A stretch of 64,000 bases of DNA from positions 1,364,001 to 1,428,000 of the forward strand of contig JACJXT010000011.1 in the NCBI GenBank assembly GCA_020636535.1, in the 5' to 3' direction. Of this stretch, positions 32,874 to 41,828 are shown piece by piece. The DNA is from Chitinophagales bacterium. Lineage in GTDB: Bacteria; Bacteroidota; Bacteroidia; Chitinophagales; JADIYW01. Position 1 is the stretch's first letter. Each line of letters opens with the position of its first letter. The position numbers were made by a program, and so were the translations under genes. The notes beneath the pieces were generated by a model that worked only from the letters and a program-made list of their open reading frames with translations, had not been told where the DNA came from and did not search any database.

Positions 32874-35800
32874 TTGCAAATACCTAAATATATATTACTC
32901 ATTATCCTTTGTTGCTTTGTTCAGTTTTCCTATGCACAAATTAATGCTGCATTTGTAACTACACCAAATGATACTGGTTGTGTTCCTTATAGAGTCGATT
33001 TTTTTAATACTTCAACAGGAAATCCAGACAACTGTTCTTGGAATTTTGGCAATGGTGCTACAAGTAGTATATGTACACCAACTTATACTTTTACACAAGC
33101 AGGAAATTATATAGTAACGCTTACTGTTACCAAAGGCAATCTAACTAGTACATTTAAAGATACCATTGTTGTCTATAATAAACCAACTGCTAATTTTACA
33201 GCAAATATAACCACTGGCTGTGAACCTTTAACTACTACAATTACCGATTTATCTACTGCAACTGGAAGCACTATTGTTGCTTGGCAATGGGATTTTGGCG
33301 ATGGCAATACTTCAGAACAACAAAACAATACACATATTTATAATTTTGATGGATTTAAAAATGTTTTTCTAAAAGTAACCGATAATAGAGCTTGCGAAAG
33401 TACGATTCAAAAAACAGCTTATATTAATGTCTTAGATAAACCAGAAGCCAATTTTTCTTCACCAAATCATCAAAACTGTGTAATACCAACTAATGTAATT
33501 TTTCAAAATACTACTAGTGGAGGTAATGGTGTAGCAACTGCAAATTGGACATTCGGAGATAATACTTCAAGCAATCAAATAAATCCACAACATAATTATA
33601 CTAATGGTGGAAGATATGATGTTGGTTTAATGGTTACTGGAAATAATGGATGTAAAGATACTGTAGTTAAAAACGAATTTGTTATTTTAGAAAGTATATT
33701 GGCAGATTTCTCTGTTTCACCACAAAAAATTTGTAAAGGGAATACTATACATTTTCAAGATAATTCTAATAATGTTTTAGCTAATTTAAGTTGGGATTTT
33801 GGTAACGGAGAAACAGCTAATAATGTAAAACAAGCCAATGTTGTGTATGATAATGTAGGAACATATACAGTTACACTTACTGCAACTTATAATAATTGCA
33901 CACATACTATTAGTAAGCAAATTGTAGTAGAAGACAATCCAACTATAGATTTTACTATTGATAATAAAACAGTGAGTTGCAATAAAACATCTACGCTTAC
34001 ACCAACTTTTCCAGATAATAATTATAGTTATACATGGTATATTTTAAAAGATACTATTAGAATTGACACATTATACACTAGAACAATTAATTATAATTTT
34101 TATCAACAAACATCAAGCAGTGCTTCTTTTAGTGTTGTCTTAGAAGTTAAAAATAGTTTAGGTTGTGTAGCATCTTTATTAAAGGAAAATTTTGTTAATG
34201 TAGTGGTTACATCTGTAGATATTATACATATAAATGAACCAACTTGCTACTGGTTGCCAATAAGACCTTCTGTAGTCATCAATAGTGCTCATGCATTTGA
34301 TAGTATTATTTGGAATTTTGGTGATGGCACGCCAAATGTTGTTGGGCAAGTAGCACCATTTCATACTTATAGTCAAGAAGGTACTTATAATTTAAGTGTA
34401 AGAGTAGTATATAATAATTGCGAAATTATTACCAAACAAGCACAAATTAGCGTTGGCTACAAAGTATCTAATTTCGTAGGCAATATTATTAATACTACTG
34501 TATGCGTACACGATACTGTTTTTTTAAAAGCAGCAAATTTATCTAATGTACCAATAGACTTTAAATGGCTAATGGGTGATGGATTTTTTGAAGTAGGCAA
34601 TAATACATTTCATCGATATAATTTTCCAAGTCAACCAACTACTTATACAGTAAAATTAGTGGGCAGCTATTTAGGTTGTCCAGATACTATGAAAATAGAC
34701 GATGTTATGGTTTTATATCCTAAAGCAAACTTCTTTACACAAACAGTTTGTAACAAAGACAGAACCATTAAAGTAGTAAATTCTGCTACAGGTGCAGACT
34801 CAGTTGTTTATGATATGGGTAATGGAGATAAACTAATTAATCCATCACTTGTTTTTGAATATACTTATGCTAGTAATAATATTGATAATTATAAAATAAA
34901 ACAAATTGTATATAACAAAACTACAAATTGTACTGATTCATTAATAAGAAGTATTGTACTTGAATCTATTAATGTAGATCTTATAGCCACTAAAAATATT
35001 GGATGTGCTCCTTTTAAGACACAACTAAAGTCTAATTTATTAAATGCATTTTTTATTCAGTTACAAAATTTTTATTGGGTTATTGGCTCAGATACTTGTA
35101 AACGATGTTATGACTACGAATATCAAGTGCAACCAAATAAAATATATGATGTAAAATTAGTTTTAGTGTATAATGATTCTTGTAAAAAAGAAATTGTAAA
35201 AGATAGTTTTTTAATTGGCGATGGACTATCTACAATTGTAGAACCTAAAGTATTGAGTAATTGTAAACCATACTTAGTAGAATTTAAAGATACTGTAATT
35301 AGTTATTTTTCTAATTTAGATACAATATTATATAATTTTGGAGATGGAAATTCTATAGATACTTTACATCCAAGTCATGCTTACGCAGATACAGGTTTAT
35401 ATACATATACATTAAAAGTTACCAATACAGCTGGTTGTGCTGCATTTATAAAAGATACAGTTCGAGTCAATTCTTTCTATCCAGATTTTACTACAGATGT
35501 AGATACTACTTGTACTAATTTGCCTATACAATTTATAAGTTCGTATATTAATAATAATTATTCTTATTTATGGAATTTTGGTGATGGAACAACTGCTACG
35601 AATCATAATCCAAAACACAGTTATACCAATAGTGGAGATTATACAGTTACACTAACTATTACAGATAGTTTAGGTTGTAGTAAATCTATATCTAAAAATA
35701 ATATACAAATACAAGATTTTATATTTGATTTTGTAGCAGATCAATTATTTGCACCTTGTCCAACACTAAAAGTCAACTTTCAATTGCTAGGAAATCAAAC

Positions 35801-37496
35801 AGCCAATAACATACAACAATTACAATGGAGTTTTGGCAACAATAATTATAGTAACGATATCAATTTAAATCCATCTACAATTTATACACAAGGTGGAAAA
35901 TATACAGTTAAATTATTCGTTAAAAATAAATATAATTGTAGTGATAGTGTAATTAAATCAAACTATATTGAAGTACTAGGACCAAGTGGTGTTTTACATT
36001 GTTCTCCAAATGCTGTCTGTATTGGTGATACTATTACTATGATTTTACAAAAAACAACTAGCATAAAAAATCATTGGGATTTTGGTGATGGCAGTTCTAT
36101 TACTAATACATCTACTGCTTTATATGATACTATAAAACATGTCTATCAAACAGCAGGAACTTATTTGCCTAGTGTAGTTATTGAAGAAGCTAATGGTTGC
36201 CAAGCAATTATTATTTCGTCAGATACTGTTTTTGTGAATCAACTGCAAACCAATATTCAAGCATTAACATTGTCTTTATGTGATACTGGAACGATTAATT
36301 TTACACACCAAACCAATATTTTAGGAAATACTAATATTAAAAAAATAGAATGGTTTATCAATAATCAATTGGTGAGTACCAATGATGCGATGCAACATCA
36401 TTTTGTAGCAACTCAAAATACAACAGTGTATACCATAAAGTTGGCTATTACAACCATGAGTAATTGTATAGCTTACGATGCTGTACAAATAAAAGTATTT
36501 GCTACACCAAAAATTACACTAGCAGATGAAATGAAAATTTGTAAAACAGAACAAGCTAAAATTAAAATTCAAGGTGCTAATCACTACCAATGGATACCAA
36601 ATTTAAGTTTTCAGAATGGAGCTTATATTGCACAACCTAATACTGATTCATGGTATTTTGTAGAAGCACATAACGATAATGCACTTTGTTTTACTAAAGA
36701 TTCTATTTTTATTAAAGTAATAGATACTATTCCTGCAAGTGTTTTATTTGATAATGCTACGCTATGTATCAACGATTCAATTCAATTGTTTGCTTTTGGT
36801 GATACAACAGACAATAATTTACCAAAATTTGTATGGTCGCCAACTAATGATATAAATAATATAAATATTAGTAACCCAATAGTTTATCCTAAGTCTAATC
36901 AATCGTATCAAGTAACAGTAAGTAATGGAAAATGTACTGCACAACAGTTTCCAATTAATATAGATGTTGTTTCATTACCAAATGTTCAAGCAACAACACC
37001 ATATTATGCTATCAGTGGTTCGCCAGTACAACTCAGTGCAACTTCCGACTATATTGTTGATTTTCATTGGTTACCTACACAAAATTTATCTTGCAATCCA
37101 TGTGCTAATCCTACATTAACTACAGACCAAACGACTACTTATACTGTTGTAGCCATAGATAGTAATAATTGTAAAGCACAAACAAATGTAGAAGTATTGG
37201 TCTATGATGAATGTAGCGATAAAGTAGTTTTTGTGCCGAATACTTTTACACCAAATTATAACGGACAAAATGATGAATTAAAGATTCTAGGTCATAGTAT
37301 TGATTATATAACTATTTTTAGAATATTTGACCGTTGGGGAAAATTGCTATTTGAAACGAATGATATTAATAAAGGTTGGAATGGAATGTATAATGGAGAA
37401 TTGTTGCCACCTGGAGTTTATGTGTATTATATAGAAGCTTATTGTATTAATGGAAAAAAGATTTTAAAAACTGGTGATGTTACTCTGTTGCGATAA
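32874..37496 (+). CDS. Giant PKD-repeat surface protein with type IX (type B) sorting domain
   Basis: A 1540-residue secreted protein. It starts at TTG with a signal peptide (MQIPKYILLIILCCFVQFSYAQ). About ten PKD/Ig-like beta-sandwich repeats follow, visible as WxFGDG/GNG motifs (WDFGDGNTS, WNFGDGTTA, WDFGDGSSI and variants), each with paired cysteines. The C-terminal 85 residues, from VVFVPNTFTPNYNGQND to GVYVYYIEAYCINGKKILKTGDVTLLR, are the gliding-motility/type B sorting signal recognised by the type IX secretion system. No catalytic domain is seen, so adhesion or a structural role is likely. It overlaps the PorP/SprF gene that follows. Confidence 0.93.
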   Translation: MQIPKYILLIILCCFVQFSYAQINAAFVTTPNDTGCVPYRVDFFNTSTGNPDNCSWNFGNGATSSICTPTYTFTQAGNYIVTLTVTKGNLTSTFKDTIVVYNKPTANFTANITTGCEPLTTTITDLSTATGSTIVAWQWDFGDGNTSEQQNNTHIYNFDGFKNVFLKVTDNRACESTIQKTAYINVLDKPEANFSSPNHQNCVIPTNVIFQNTTSGGNGVATANWTFGDNTSSNQINPQHNYTNGGRYDVGLMVTGNNGCKDTVVKNEFVILESILADFSVSPQKICKGNTIHFQDNSNNVLANLSWDFGNGETANNVKQANVVYDNVGTYTVTLTATYNNCTHTISKQIVVEDNPTIDFTIDNKTVSCNKTSTLTPTFPDNNYSYTWYILKDTIRIDTLYTRTINYNFYQQTSSSASFSVVLEVKNSLGCVASLLKENFVNVVVTSVDIIHINEPTCYWLPIRPSVVINSAHAFDSIIWNFGDGTPNVVGQVAPFHTYSQEGTYNLSVRVVYNNCEIITKQAQISVGYKVSNFVGNIINTTVCVHDTVFLKAANLSNVPIDFKWLMGDGFFEVGNNTFHRYNFPSQPTTYTVKLVGSYLGCPDTMKIDDVMVLYPKANFFTQTVCNKDRTIKVVNSATGADSVVYDMGNGDKLINPSLVFEYTYASNNIDNYKIKQIVYNKTTNCTDSLIRSIVLESINVDLIATKNIGCAPFKTQLKSNLLNAFFIQLQNFYWVIGSDTCKRCYDYEYQVQPNKIYDVKLVLVYNDSCKKEIVKDSFLIGDGLSTIVEPKVLSNCKPYLVEFKDTVISYFSNLDTILYNFGDGNSIDTLHPSHAYADTGLYTYTLKVTNTAGCAAFIKDTVRVNSFYPDFTTDVDTTCTNLPIQFISSYINNNYSYLWNFGDGTTATNHNPKHSYTNSGDYTVTLTITDSLGCSKSISKNNIQIQDFIFDFVADQLFAPCPTLKVNFQLLGNQTANNIQQLQWSFGNNNYSNDINLNPSTIYTQGGKYTVKLFVKNKYNCSDSVIKSNYIEVLGPSGVLHCSPNAVCIGDTITMILQKTTSIKNHWDFGDGSSITNTSTALYDTIKHVYQTAGTYLPSVVIEEANGCQAIIISSDTVFVNQLQTNIQALTLSLCDTGTINFTHQTNILGNTNIKKIEWFINNQLVSTNDAMQHHFVATQNTTVYTIKLAITTMSNCIAYDAVQIKVFATPKITLADEMKICKTEQAKIKIQGANHYQWIPNLSFQNGAYIAQPNTDSWYFVEAHNDNALCFTKDSIFIKVIDTIPASVLFDNATLCINDSIQLFAFGDTTDNNLPKFVWSPTNDINNINISNPIVYPKSNQSYQVTVSNGKCTAQQFPINIDVVSLPNVQATTPYYAISGSPVQLSATSDYIVDFHWLPTQNLSCNPCANPTLTTDQTTTYTVVAIDSNNCKAQTNVEVLVYDECSDKVVFVPNTFTPNYNGQNDELKILGHSIDYITIFRIFDRWGKLLFETNDINKGWNGMYNGELLPPGVYVYYIEAYCINGKKILKTGDVTLLR

Positions 37497-38526
37497 AAAA
37501 TATTATATAAGTATTTTATTGTTGATATTATGTTGTAATATCCAATCGCAAGATATTCACTTTTCGCAATTTAGATTATTGCCCAATGTAATTAATCCAG
37601 CTTTTACAGGAGTATTTGAAGAAGATATAAAAATTGGACTCACATATAGAAATCAATCGCCTACACTAAACAATGTTTTTAATACAGTTGGTTTTGGAAT
37701 TGATGCTTCTTTGTTTAAACAAAAACGACCTACAAGTATTATGGGTTTAGGTGTGCATTTTTATAGTGATGTTGCAGGAAGTATTCGTTTTGCCAAGAAT
37801 GTAATTATGTTGAATTATGCTTACTCGCAAGTATTAGATAAACAATACAAGTTTGTACTGTCTTTTGGTATTCAAAACAGCTTACAATTTTCTAGTATTG
37901 ATTTTTCTAAAATTACTACAGAAGATGCCTTTAATGGATTTAATAATTTTGATTTTAATGAATTAACAGAATATAATTTAATTAATAAAAAATTTAATTA
38001 TAATATTGGATCTGGTATATTATTTACAATGCAACCTACATCAAAAATTAATGCACATATTGGTTTTGGTGCATTTAATTTAGTATCCAATAATGTTTCT
38101 TGGAATAAAGACAACAACATTCCAATTCAAAAAAGATATACACTTCAACTGGGAGCTGCTTTAAAAACTAAAGGTAATATTTCAATTCTTCCAAATGTGC
38201 TAATTCAAAAACAAAAGCTATTTAGTGAGTATATATTTGGTTCATATGTACAATATTCTAAAAAAAGCAAGAATAATCAAGCCAATGAAAAATATGCAAT
38301 TGCTATAGGTACGCATTATAGATGGAATGATGCTGTAATTATAGGAACACAGTTTTACTATAAAAAAATCAACATCAATATTGCTTACGATGTACAAACA
38401 TCTAAATTAATAAGAGCCAATAAATCAGTTGGAGCTTTAGAAATATCATTGGTGTATGGCAACCAAGTATTTAAAGACAGAATTACACCTAAATTACCTA
38501 TACCATGTCCAAAAACATTGTATTAA
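37477..38526 (+). CDS. PorP/SprF family type IX secretion membrane protein
   Basis: About 349 residues; outer-membrane beta-barrel of the PorP/SprF family: signal peptide, then QDIHFSQFRLLPNVINPAFTGVFEEDIKIGLTYRNQ, the family signature. SprF-like proteins attach or help export specific large type B substrates to the cell surface. Here it overlaps the end of the PKD gene by 20 bp, so the two are coupled and probably form a dedicated substrate/partner pair. A GTG 3 bp upstream (37474) is an alternative start. Confidence 0.93.
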   Translation: MLLCCDKKYYISILLLILCCNIQSQDIHFSQFRLLPNVINPAFTGVFEEDIKIGLTYRNQSPTLNNVFNTVGFGIDASLFKQKRPTSIMGLGVHFYSDVAGSIRFAKNVIMLNYAYSQVLDKQYKFVLSFGIQNSLQFSSIDFSKITTEDAFNGFNNFDFNELTEYNLINKKFNYNIGSGILFTMQPTSKINAHIGFGAFNLVSNNVSWNKDNNIPIQKRYTLQLGAALKTKGNISILPNVLIQKQKLFSEYIFGSYVQYSKKSKNNQANEKYAIAIGTHYRWNDAVIIGTQFYYKKININIAYDVQTSKLIRANKSVGALEISLVYGNQVFKDRITPKLPIPCPKTLY

Positions 38527-38651
38527 AGCAATGCAAGAGTTAACTGCTAAAGTCTTCAACTATTAAATTATTTTAATTCATTCCTTTCAGTTTGATAACT
38601 AGTTAGTTATGAAAATTAATAGCAATTTAATTTTTTTTTCTTTAAAATCAT

Positions 38652-38681
38652 TTTGCCAAATCAAAAAAGATAGTATTTTTG
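38652..38681 (+). promoter_or_regulatory. tRNA promoter (TTTG-N18-TATTTTTG)
   Basis: A -33 TTTG at 38652-38655 and a -7 TATTTTTG at 38674-38681 are separated by 18 bp, a near-ideal Bacteroidota housekeeping promoter. Initiation near 38687 would give a short 5-prime leader before tRNA-Gly at 38703. Confidence 0.75.
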
Positions 38682-38702
38682 CATTCCGTTCTTTTAAATC
38701 AT

Positions 38703-38775
38703 GCGAATGTAGCTCAGTTGGTAGAGCATCACCTTGCCAAGGTGAGGGTCGCGGGTTCGAGTCTCGTCATTCGCT
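38703..38775 (+). tRNA. tRNA-Gly (GCC)
   Basis: A 73-nt cloverleaf. The acceptor stem is GCGAATG / CATTCGC, the D arm is GCTC...GAGC, the anticodon stem TCACC / GGTGA encloses loop TTGCCAA with anticodon GCC, and the T loop is TTCGAGT. No CCA is encoded. It is the first of two tRNAs transcribed together. Confidence 0.95.
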
Positions 38776-38783
38776 CTTAAGTT

Positions 38784-38868
38784 GCCCAGGTGGTGGAATC
38801 GGTAGACACGCAGGACTTAAAATCCTGTGCCTGTTGAGGGCGTGCGGGTTCAAGTCCCGCCCTGGGTA
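38784..38868 (+). tRNA. tRNA-Leu (TAA)
   Basis: An 85-nt class II tRNA. The acceptor stem is GCCCAGG / CCTGGGT with discriminator A. The anticodon stem encloses TAA (GGACT-TAA-AATCC), a long variable arm follows (TGCCTGTTGAGGGCG) and the T loop is TTCAAGT. It lies 8 bp after tRNA-Gly and shares its promoter and terminator. No CCA is encoded. Confidence 0.95.
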
Positions 38869-38871
38869 CAT

Positions 38872-38905
38872 AAAAAGCCATTCTATTTTTAGAATGGCTT
38901 TTTTA
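38872..38905 (+). terminator. Intrinsic terminator of the tRNA operon
   Basis: AAAAAGCCATTCTA pairs with TAGAATGGCTTTTT around a TTTT loop, ending in a T-run, 3 bp after tRNA-Leu. The A/T symmetry lets it act also on the convergent dioxygenase gene. Confidence 0.9.
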
Positions 38906-38931
38906 TTATCTTATTATGCTTCTTCTTTAAA

Positions 38932-39606
38932 TTATACTACAATAGTTTTGGTTAAAGTATAACCATCAGTAGTATTTCCAGTTAATGAATCAGCCATATT
39001 ACCATCAACACTATCCGAAAATACATTATCATTATTATTTAAAGTATCTGCTGTTCCTTTGTAATTACTAGTAGCATAAACAGTATCACAGGTACTCTTT
39101 GGAAAAGCAATTTGTGTAACTCGTATAGAATTTTCATTACTATCTAAAATTTCTAAATGAATATGAGGTGCTCTTCCAGGATACCAACCAGGAAATATAC
39201 TAATAAATGAAATTTGTCCATTGGCATCTGTAGTTTGTCTTCCTCTTAAAAAATCTTTATCTCTATAATCTGTAGTTTGCAATTCATTTCCTCCATATTC
39301 AGAATAATTGCCATCAGCATCACAATGCCATAAATCAACAAAAACACCAGCAAGTGGTTGGCAGTCGTTACTTTGATCTAAAATAGTTAAGTCTATAGTC
39401 ATCGCAATACCATTTCTATCACTTTTAATATTTTGCAATACCAATTCAGATGGCGTTTTTATAGGAAAAGGTCCAGCCGTTTCGGAAGGAGATAAGCTGC
39501 AAGCACCATTATTTTCTTCTTTGTTACAAGCACTAATAATTGCAGGTACGGCAACCAAAGAACCTAGTCCTAATATGCCATTTCTTAAAAACTTTTTTCT
39601 GTCCAT
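38932..39606 (-). CDS. Intradiol ring-cleavage dioxygenase family protein
   Basis: A 224-residue protein. Its N-terminus MDRKKFLRNGILGLGSLVAVPAIISAC is a Tat-like lipoprotein signal, though with K in place of the first arginine. The dioxygenase fold shows the non-heme Fe(III) ligands of protocatechuate 3,4-dioxygenase: tyrosine in DGNYSEY, then WYPGRAPHIH with tyrosine and two histidines. Soluble members cleave catechols; the role of exported copies in Bacteroidota is not established and no aromatic pathway genes are nearby. Confidence 0.88.
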   Translation of the reverse strand: MDRKKFLRNGILGLGSLVAVPAIISACNKEENNGACSLSPSETAGPFPIKTPSELVLQNIKSDRNGIAMTIDLTILDQSNDCQPLAGVFVDLWHCDADGNYSEYGGNELQTTDYRDKDFLRGRQTTDANGQISFISIFPGWYPGRAPHIHLEILDSNENSIRVTQIAFPKSTCDTVYATSNYKGTADTLNNNDNVFSDSVDGNMADSLTGNTTDGYTLTKTIVV

Positions 39607-39707
39607 AATTGTTGAATTTAATATTTAATGTATTAGACTCAACTTTATTGCATAAGTTTAATTCAATAACAAAATTTAACAATTGTATTTATTAAATAAA
39701 AATTTTA

Positions 39708-41234
39708 TTAAAATAAATCAAAGGCGTCATCATCATCGTCGTTATTGATATTTGGATTGTCGCTATTTAATTTTGAAGGAATGGTTTTATAACTGCCTAA
39801 GTCTTCTAATTCGTCAAACAAACCACCAGCATCTGTAAATCGACCAAAGTCTTTTTTAAATCTAAGTTTTACAGTTCCTGTTGGTCCATTTCTATGCTTT
39901 GCTATAATGACTTCCGAAATTCCAGCTAAAGATTGTCCACTTTCATCTGTCATTAAATTATAATATTCAGGACGATATAAAAACATAACCATATCTGCAT
40001 CTTGCTCAATAGAACCAGATTCTCTTAAGTCTGATAATTGTGGTCTTTTATCACCAGATCGTGTTTCTACACTACGATTTAACTGTGATAAAGCAATTAC
40101 TGGTATGTTTAATTCTTTTGCTAAGCTTTTCAATGAACGAGAAATATTTGAAATTTCCTGTTCTCTGTTCATGCCTTTTCCATCACCAATGCCACTCATC
40201 AATTGTAAATAATCGATGATGACCATTTGTATGCCTTTTGCATTTTGCAATCGTCTACATTGAGCTCTTAACTCGTAAATATTAATAGCAGGTTGGTCGT
40301 TAATATAAATTGGTGCTTGCGATAGTTTTTCAACTTTCTGACTCATCATTTTTAATTCTGCGTCAGTTAACTTGCCATTAGAAATACTTTGAGCGTTAAT
40401 TTCGGTTTCCATAGCAATTAATCTTTTAGCTAATTGCACTGCACCCATTTCTAACGAAAATATAGCCACTGGTTTGTTAAAATCTACTGCTGCATTTCTT
40501 GCTAAATTCAATACAAAAGCCGTTTTACCCATTGCTGGTCTTGCTGCAATAATAATTAAGTCGGTAGCTTTCCAGCCAGAAGTTTCTTTATCTAAATCAA
40601 TAAAACCAGAAGGTACAGAATCTTCCAAAATACCATCTTCTCGTTTAACTAAATCTTCAATTTGCATGATAGATTTTGATACGAGTTTACCTATATTTTG
40701 TGTAGAGTTTCTTAAGTTTTTATCTGTAATTTCATAGATTCTTTTTTCAGAAGTATCTAATAAATCAAATACATCGGTAGTATCTTCATAAGCATCTTTA
40801 ATAATATCGTTAGAAATTCTGATTAATTCTCTTTGAATAAATTTCTGAATAATTATTCTCGCATGATATTCTACATTGGCAGAAGAAGCTACTTTATTGG
40901 TTAACTCACTCAAATAAAACGCACCACCAACATTTTCTAACTGACCTTTTTTTCTAAGTTCTTCGGTAACCGTTAGTAAATCGATAGGTTGTGTTTTACC
41001 AAATAAATCTTGAATGGCTTCATATATTTTAGCATGAGCATCAACATAAAAACTTTCTGGTTTTAATACATCAGAAACATAACTAATAGCATCTTTTTCA
41101 ATTAAAATAGCACCAAGTACTGCTTCTTCTAAATCACGAGCTTGTGGTGGAATTTTTCCATATAATAAATGAGAAATATCGTCGGTTTTAGTTCTAGTAA
41201 GTCGTGTTTTTTTATTGGTAGTTTGTTCTGACAT
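39708..41234 (-). CDS. dnaB: Replicative DNA helicase DnaB
   Basis: A 508-residue hexameric helicase. The N-terminal primase-contact domain begins IPPQARDLEEAVLGAIL; the RecA-like motor has Walker A AARPAMGKTAF and the H4 DNA-binding loop SGSIEQDADMV. An acidic tail (DDDDDAFDLF) ends it. It unwinds DNA at the fork. The frame is open to 41264, but the ATG at 41234 (MSEQTTNKK) fits the family and lies just downstream of a TACTTTTG promoter element. No intein. Confidence 0.97.
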   Translation of the reverse strand: MSEQTTNKKTRLTRTKTDDISHLLYGKIPPQARDLEEAVLGAILIEKDAISYVSDVLKPESFYVDAHAKIYEAIQDLFGKTQPIDLLTVTEELRKKGQLENVGGAFYLSELTNKVASSANVEYHARIIIQKFIQRELIRISNDIIKDAYEDTTDVFDLLDTSEKRIYEITDKNLRNSTQNIGKLVSKSIMQIEDLVKREDGILEDSVPSGFIDLDKETSGWKATDLIIIAARPAMGKTAFVLNLARNAAVDFNKPVAIFSLEMGAVQLAKRLIAMETEINAQSISNGKLTDAELKMMSQKVEKLSQAPIYINDQPAINIYELRAQCRRLQNAKGIQMVIIDYLQLMSGIGDGKGMNREQEISNISRSLKSLAKELNIPVIALSQLNRSVETRSGDKRPQLSDLRESGSIEQDADMVMFLYRPEYYNLMTDESGQSLAGISEVIIAKHRNGPTGTVKLRFKKDFGRFTDAGGLFDELEDLGSYKTIPSKLNSDNPNINNDDDDDAFDLF

Positions 41235-41240
41235 AGCTTT

Positions 41241-41248
41241 CAAAAGTA
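41241..41248 (-). promoter_or_regulatory. -7 element immediately upstream of dnaB
   Basis: On the minus strand TACTTTTG fits TAnnTTTG and ends 6 bp before the dnaB ATG at 41234, implying an mRNA with almost no leader. The TTTG at 41262-41265 is only 13 bp further upstream, so the -33 match is weak. Confidence 0.4.
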
Positions 41249-41446
41249 ATAGTTTAATAGCCAAAAACTATAATTTTGTATGCACTTTTGTATGTGAATT
41301 AATATTAAATTTTAGGTTGAATATTGTATGATTTTGATTATCAGTTAATTAATGTGAGAATTAATATAAATTTGTGTACAAGTAGCCATTATTCGTTGAT
41401 AAAGCTGTTCATATCAAACTAAAAACGGTAAATAAACTATTGATAA

Positions 41447-41788
41447 CTAGTGGATAAGCTTATTCAAATGTATTTTTCCTTGCGAAATTTTATCTAGTGC
41501 AAAATAAATTGGAGTAACTTGTAATTCAAATTTTTTAGGCAAATGAAAATTGTTGTTTGGATTTACATTTCTAGAAAAAATATTTTGCTTATTCATCGTA
41601 AATGTATGTGGCGTTGGGTATAAATTTTCTACTGTAAAAGCATTTATTTGATTATTACAATGAGAACATCTTTGTAAATTTAATTGATGATCTAAAACTT
41701 TTTGCTTTAACTCTGGTTGAAGTGTAATATTAACAGATTGATAGTAATTTAGCTGTTGCTTAGTATTACAAGTAGGACACTTTTGTAT
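41447..41788 (-). CDS. CpXC-domain protein with ATA at the expected start
   Basis: The frame encodes about 113 residues with the CpXC pattern: QKCPTCNTKQQLNYYQSVN, ITLQPELKQKVLDHQL and LQRCSHCNNQ, so both CxxC pairs are present. The C-terminal half (NFHLPKKFELQVTPIYFALDKI) matches nothing I know. There is no ATG, GTG or TTG at the front; the codon where the family starts is ATA, and a stop lies four codons further up. Either ATA is used, which is rare, or the gene lost its start by one substitution. It lies 40 bp after a large unknown gene on the same strand. Confidence 0.55.
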   Translation of the reverse strand: MQKCPTCNTKQQLNYYQSVNITLQPELKQKVLDHQLNLQRCSHCNNQINAFTVENLYPTPHTFTMNKQNIFSRNVNPNNNFHLPKKFELQVTPIYFALDKISQGKIHLNKLIH

Positions 41789-41828
41789 AACTTTATTTTA
41801 TAAGTTTATAAAAAAATAATTAGATATA

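Noticed and set aside
38609..38962. A 117-codon frame covering both tRNAs
   Set aside because: The frame runs through two complete tRNA cloverleafs and their terminator; it is an artefact.
41235..41461. DnaA-box cluster and replication origin next to dnaB
   Set aside because: TTATCCACT and two TTATCAA-type matches occur, but none is a perfect box, one lies in coding sequence, and dnaB position does not mark origins in Bacteroidota.
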